This document shows positions 62,627 through 64,000 of a DNA stretch of 64,000 nt, piece after piece. How positions within the stretch are numbered: position 1 is the first letter of the stretch; every line of letters begins with the position of its first letter. Location of the stretch: positions 1,922,001-1,986,000 of the forward strand of contig NZ_CP012034.1 in the NCBI RefSeq assembly GCF_001050475.1, written 5' to 3'. The notes under the pieces are model-generated. The model ran no database searches and was not told the DNA's origin. It saw only the letters and a list, made by a program, of their open reading frames with translations. The DNA comes from Companilactobacillus ginsenosidimutans (lineage in GTDB: Bacteria; Bacillota; Bacilli; Lactobacillales; Lactobacillaceae). The position numbers and the translations under genes were made by a program.

Positions 62627-64000
62627 AGCACAAATTTCCATGGTTCTAAACTTGGATAAGTGTATCGGATGTCATACTTGTTCTGTTACATGTAAACAAA
62701 CTTGGACTAACCGTCCCGGTGCTGAATACATGTGGTTTAACAACGTTGAAACTAGACCTGGTGTCGGCTATCCCAAAAAATGGGAAGATGAAAGTCACTA
62801 CAAGGGTGGCTGGAAACTTAACCGTAAAGGTAAGCTAGAATTACGTGCCGGCAGCAAGTTAAACAAGGTTTCACTAGCAAAAATTTTCTACAATCCTGAT
62901 ATGCCTAATCTTGATGATTATTACGAACCATGGACATACGATTATCAAACATTATTCGGTAAAGAAACTAAGCACCAACCAGTTGCTCGTGCAAAATCAC
63001 AAATTACTGGTGAATACATGAAGCTAAACAATGGTCCTAACTGGGACGATGATTTGGCTGGATCAGACCGTAGTTTCGGCGAAGATCCTAATATGCAAAA
63101 TATCGAAGCTGACATCAAAGGTAACTTTGAAAAAACTTTCATGATGTACTTGCCTCGTTTATGTGAACACTGTCTAAACGCTGCCTGTGTTGCATCTTGC
63201 CCTAGTGGTGCGATGTACAAACGTGACGAAGACGGTATCGTATTAGTCGACCAAGAACGTTGTCGTGGATGGAGATTCTGTATGACAGGATGTCCTTACA
63301 AAAAGGTTTACTTCAACTGGAAAACTAATAAAGCTGAAAAATGTACTTTCTGTTATCCAAGAATTGAAGAAGGTTTGCCAACAGTTTGTTCTGAAACTTG
63401 TGTTGGTCGTATTCGTTACATCGGGGTTATTTTATATGATGCTGACCGTGTACAAGAAGCCTGTGAAGAACCTGATGATACAAAACTTTATGAAGCACAA
63501 TTGGGATTGTTCTTAGACCCTAATGATCCAGAAGTTATCGAACAAGCTTTGGATGACGGTGTGGATATGGAAACTATCAAATGTGCTCAACGTTCACCTA
63601 TTTACAAGATGGCTGTTGAACAAAAGATTGCTTTCCCATTGCACCCTGAATACCGTACAATGCCAATGGTTTGGTATGTGCCACCGCTATCACCAATCAT
63701 GAATTACTTTGAAGGTAAGAACTCAATCAAGTATCCTGAACTTATCTTCCCAGCTATTGAAGAAATGCGTATTCCTGTTGAATATTTAGCAAATCTTTTG
63801 GCTGGTGGAAACACTGAAGTAATTAAGAATGCATTATACAAATTAGCAATGATGAGATTATATATGCGTGCAAAAACAAGTGGTAAAGATTTCGATGCTG
63901 AAAAACTTGATCGTGTTGATTTGACTGAAGAATCAGCAACTTCACTATATCGTCTATTGGCTATTGCTAAATACGATGACAGATTCGTTATTCCTAAAGC
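62616..64000 (+). CDS. narH: Respiratory nitrate reductase, beta subunit (5' part)
   Basis: Electron-transfer subunit with four Fe-S clusters. The 461 visible codons begin MKVKAQISMVLNLDKCIGCH. Cysteine groups: CIGCHTCSVTC, CEHCLNAACVASCPSG, CRGWRFCMTGCP (Trp in the third-cluster position gives a [3Fe-4S] cluster) and CTFCYPRIEE..CSETC. ATG at 62616 follows AAGGAGGTCAAGTGGA inside the narG end. The gene runs off the window, with about 50 more residues expected, and narJ/narI should follow. Confidence 0.95.
   Translation, partial: MKVKAQISMVLNLDKCIGCHTCSVTCKQTWTNRPGAEYMWFNNVETRPGVGYPKKWEDESHYKGGWKLNRKGKLELRAGSKLNKVSLAKIFYNPDMPNLDDYYEPWTYDYQTLFGKETKHQPVARAKSQITGEYMKLNNGPNWDDDLAGSDRSFGEDPNMQNIEADIKGNFEKTFMMYLPRLCEHCLNAACVASCPSGAMYKRDEDGIVLVDQERCRGWRFCMTGCPYKKVYFNWKTNKAEKCTFCYPRIEEGLPTVCSETCVGRIRYIGVILYDADRVQEACEEPDDTKLYEAQLGLFLDPNDPEVIEQALDDGVDMETIKCAQRSPIYKMAVEQKIAFPLHPEYRTMPMVWYVPPLSPIMNYFEGKNSIKYPELIFPAIEEMRIPVEYLANLLAGGNTEVIKNALYKLAMMRLYMRAKTSGKDFDAEKLDRVDLTEESATSLYRLLAIAKYDDRFVIPK

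Overview
The window looks like chromosomal DNA of a low-GC, heterotrophically living lactic acid bacterium of the family Lactobacillaceae. The nearest guess is Companilactobacillus (farciminis/alimentarius group). This rests on AT-rich codon use, strong GGAGG-type ribosome sites, two secreted proteins with SLAP-type C-terminal repeats, an LPXTG adhesin, many APC permeases, a Met T-box in front of metA-metY, and a nitrate reductase/molybdenum cofactor cluster of the type known in Lactobacillus plantarum. The genus is an inference; no rRNA gene is present.

Layout. 1-7 kb: a small holin-like toxin locus, an ABC-F ATPase, a MurJ/SpoVB-type flippase, a MazG-like hydrolase, a SLAP surface protein, and a YkkCD-like SMR exporter pair whose first gene carries an in-frame TGA. 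7-16 kb: guaB, a second SLAP protein, an ABC-2 exporter with its TetR regulator, and two paralogous APC permeases. 16-29 kb: a YfhO-like membrane protein, a lipoprotein, an AEC transporter, an IS30 element flanked by 15-bp direct repeats, an AAT-type permease, a secreted lipase under an apparent cre site, a TetR/membrane protein pair, a PatB/MalY C-S lyase and an AbrB/Doc toxin-antitoxin pair. 29-32.7 kb: T-box, metA, metY, then an 880-bp region with two diverged copies of a 143-bp module. 32.7-47.9 kb: LPXTG adhesin, paralogous membrane proteins, MazEF, a second AAT permease, a modular family of four lipoproteins, aldo/keto reductase, glycerate kinase and a ProX/YbaK protein with an apparent ATT start. 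48-50 kb: an IS605-type TnpB without TnpA. 50-64 kb: an unrecognised three-gene operon containing a prenyl-synthase-like protein that has lost its Asp-rich motifs, an HMA/DMT pair, then the respiratory nitrate region: a NreBC-like two-component system, mobA, mobB, moeA, moaB and moeB on the minus strand, divergent from narG-narH (narH runs off the window).

The most unusual signal is a family of six intergenic elements of about 170-250 bp (8.9, 9.4, 14.6, 20.5, 22.7 and 49.8 kb, in both orientations). They share architecture and short motifs but have different stem sequences: a long closing helix, an arm of the form CGA-stem-(AGCC..GGTCT)-stem-CG, and an arm of the form GTAA-hairpin-TAA-C. Compensatory divergence of the stems with a conserved fold suggests a structured RNA or a mobile hairpin element. 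Three of the six lie in sense orientation between a gene and its terminator or a terminator-like hairpin. I do not recognise the family.

How the genes work together: the 53-64 kb block makes a bis-MGD-dependent nitrate reductase, its cofactor and its regulators. metA-metY form a direct sulfhydrylation route to homocysteine controlled by tRNA-Met charging. Many other genes concern the cell surface, amino acid uptake and export.
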